Shown here one piece after another: positions 5,580 through 5,819 of a stretch of DNA of 5,819 nucleotides (the first letter of the stretch is position 1; each line of letters opens with the position of its first letter). Origin of the DNA: Planococcaceae bacterium UBA3378 (GTDB taxonomy: Bacteria > Bacillota > Bacilli > Bacillales_A > Planococcaceae); the NCBI GenBank assembly GCA_002359075.1, contig DEQA01000294.1, forward strand, positions 1 to 5,819. Reading direction: 5' to 3'. Position numbers and translations under genes: made by a program. Below the pieces are notes generated by a model that saw only the letters and a program-made list of their open reading frames with translations, searched no databases and was not told where the DNA came from.

Positions 5580-5819
5580 TTAATTAGCTATACTTACCAT
5601 CAAATTATCTTTTAATTGGTGAATATTATTAACAATATAAGTAGGTTTGCATTCTTTTAATTCTTCTAATGAACCATATCCATAAGTTACCCCGATAGAA
5701 TCGATTCCCGTATTAAGCGCCCCAATAATATGGTGCTTCCTGTCACCTATCATAATAAATTCATCCAGTTTATAGTTATTGTATTTATTAATTATATGAA
5801 TCAATTTCATAAATCGATT
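5580..5819 (-). CDS. HAD-family hydrolase, C-terminal part only (runs off the window)
   Basis: Only the last 79 residues and the stop are visible; the frame is open to the window edge, so the start lies outside. The fragment has FIMIGDRKHHIIGALNTG, matching the motif IV region of phosphoglycolate-phosphatase-like HAD enzymes (usually GDRKHDI.GA). GVTYGYGSLEELKE and a YIV..I.QL ending follow, both common at the C-terminus of that group. A Lys at visible residue 5 (NRFMKLIHII) may be the motif III lysine. Such enzymes remove phosphate from small molecules in the cytoplasm using Mg2+. The second acidic residue of motif IV is His (codon CAT at 5730-5732) where Asp (GAT) is usual, which may weaken metal binding. 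The DNA is much more AT-rich than the kinase gene, hinting at a different origin. It is convergent with the kinase. Confidence 0.8.
   Translation of the reverse strand, partial: NRFMKLIHIINKYNNYKLDEFIMIGDRKHHIIGALNTGIDSIGVTYGYGSLEELKECKPTYIVNNIHQLKDNLMVSIAN

Overview
This looks like chromosomal DNA from a low-to-moderate GC, Gram-positive Bacillales bacterium, perhaps of the Planococcaceae/Bacillaceae type. The signs are strong AGGAGG/GAGGTGAT ribosome-binding sites, SigA-like promoter boxes, an XRE-plus-TPR regulator and a soluble GAF/PAS sensor kinase whose histidine box resembles the sporulation (Kin-type) kinases. The genus is an inference; no rRNA or diagnostic marker is present.

Layout. 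(1) 26-1261, minus: an XRE-family regulator with a long TPR-like C-terminal half, an architecture also seen in peptide-sensing (RRNPP-like) regulators. (2) 1262-1362: a compact divergent control region. It holds an extended -10 promoter for the regulator, a perfect 12-bp palindrome, a 13-bp direct repeat and a probable promoter plus strong ribosome-binding site for the next gene. (3) 1363-2688, plus: a metal-dependent amidohydrolase of the imidazolonepropionase/prolidase-like group with all expected ligand residues. (4) 2689-3158: a 470-bp non-coding stretch. It contains a GC-rich, nested inverted-repeat element (2864-2951) and a 10-bp stem hairpin (3074-3123) just ahead of the next gene. (5) 3159-5282, plus: a cytoplasmic sensor histidine kinase, GAF-GAF-coiled coil-PAS-HisKA-HATPase, with no response regulator beside it. 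(6) 5317-5350: an intergenic hairpin that probably acts as a terminator. (7) 5351-5579: AT-rich DNA without a gene. (8) 5580-5819, minus: the C-terminal end of a HAD-family phosphatase that runs off the window and lacks the second acidic residue of motif IV.

How the genes may work together. The regulator and the amidohydrolase share one control region, so the regulator probably governs both itself and the enzyme; its TPR half may sense a peptide or metabolite related to the enzyme's substrate. The kinase appears to be a separate transcription unit and an orphan, likely phosphorylating a partner encoded elsewhere. The HAD fragment lies in markedly more AT-rich DNA (66 G+C in the last 239 bases by hand count) and may have a different history. 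I see no CRISPR array, tRNA, rRNA, transposase or clear-cut novel defence system. The most interesting unexplained pieces are the folded element and hairpin upstream of the kinase, and the regulator/amidohydrolase pair.
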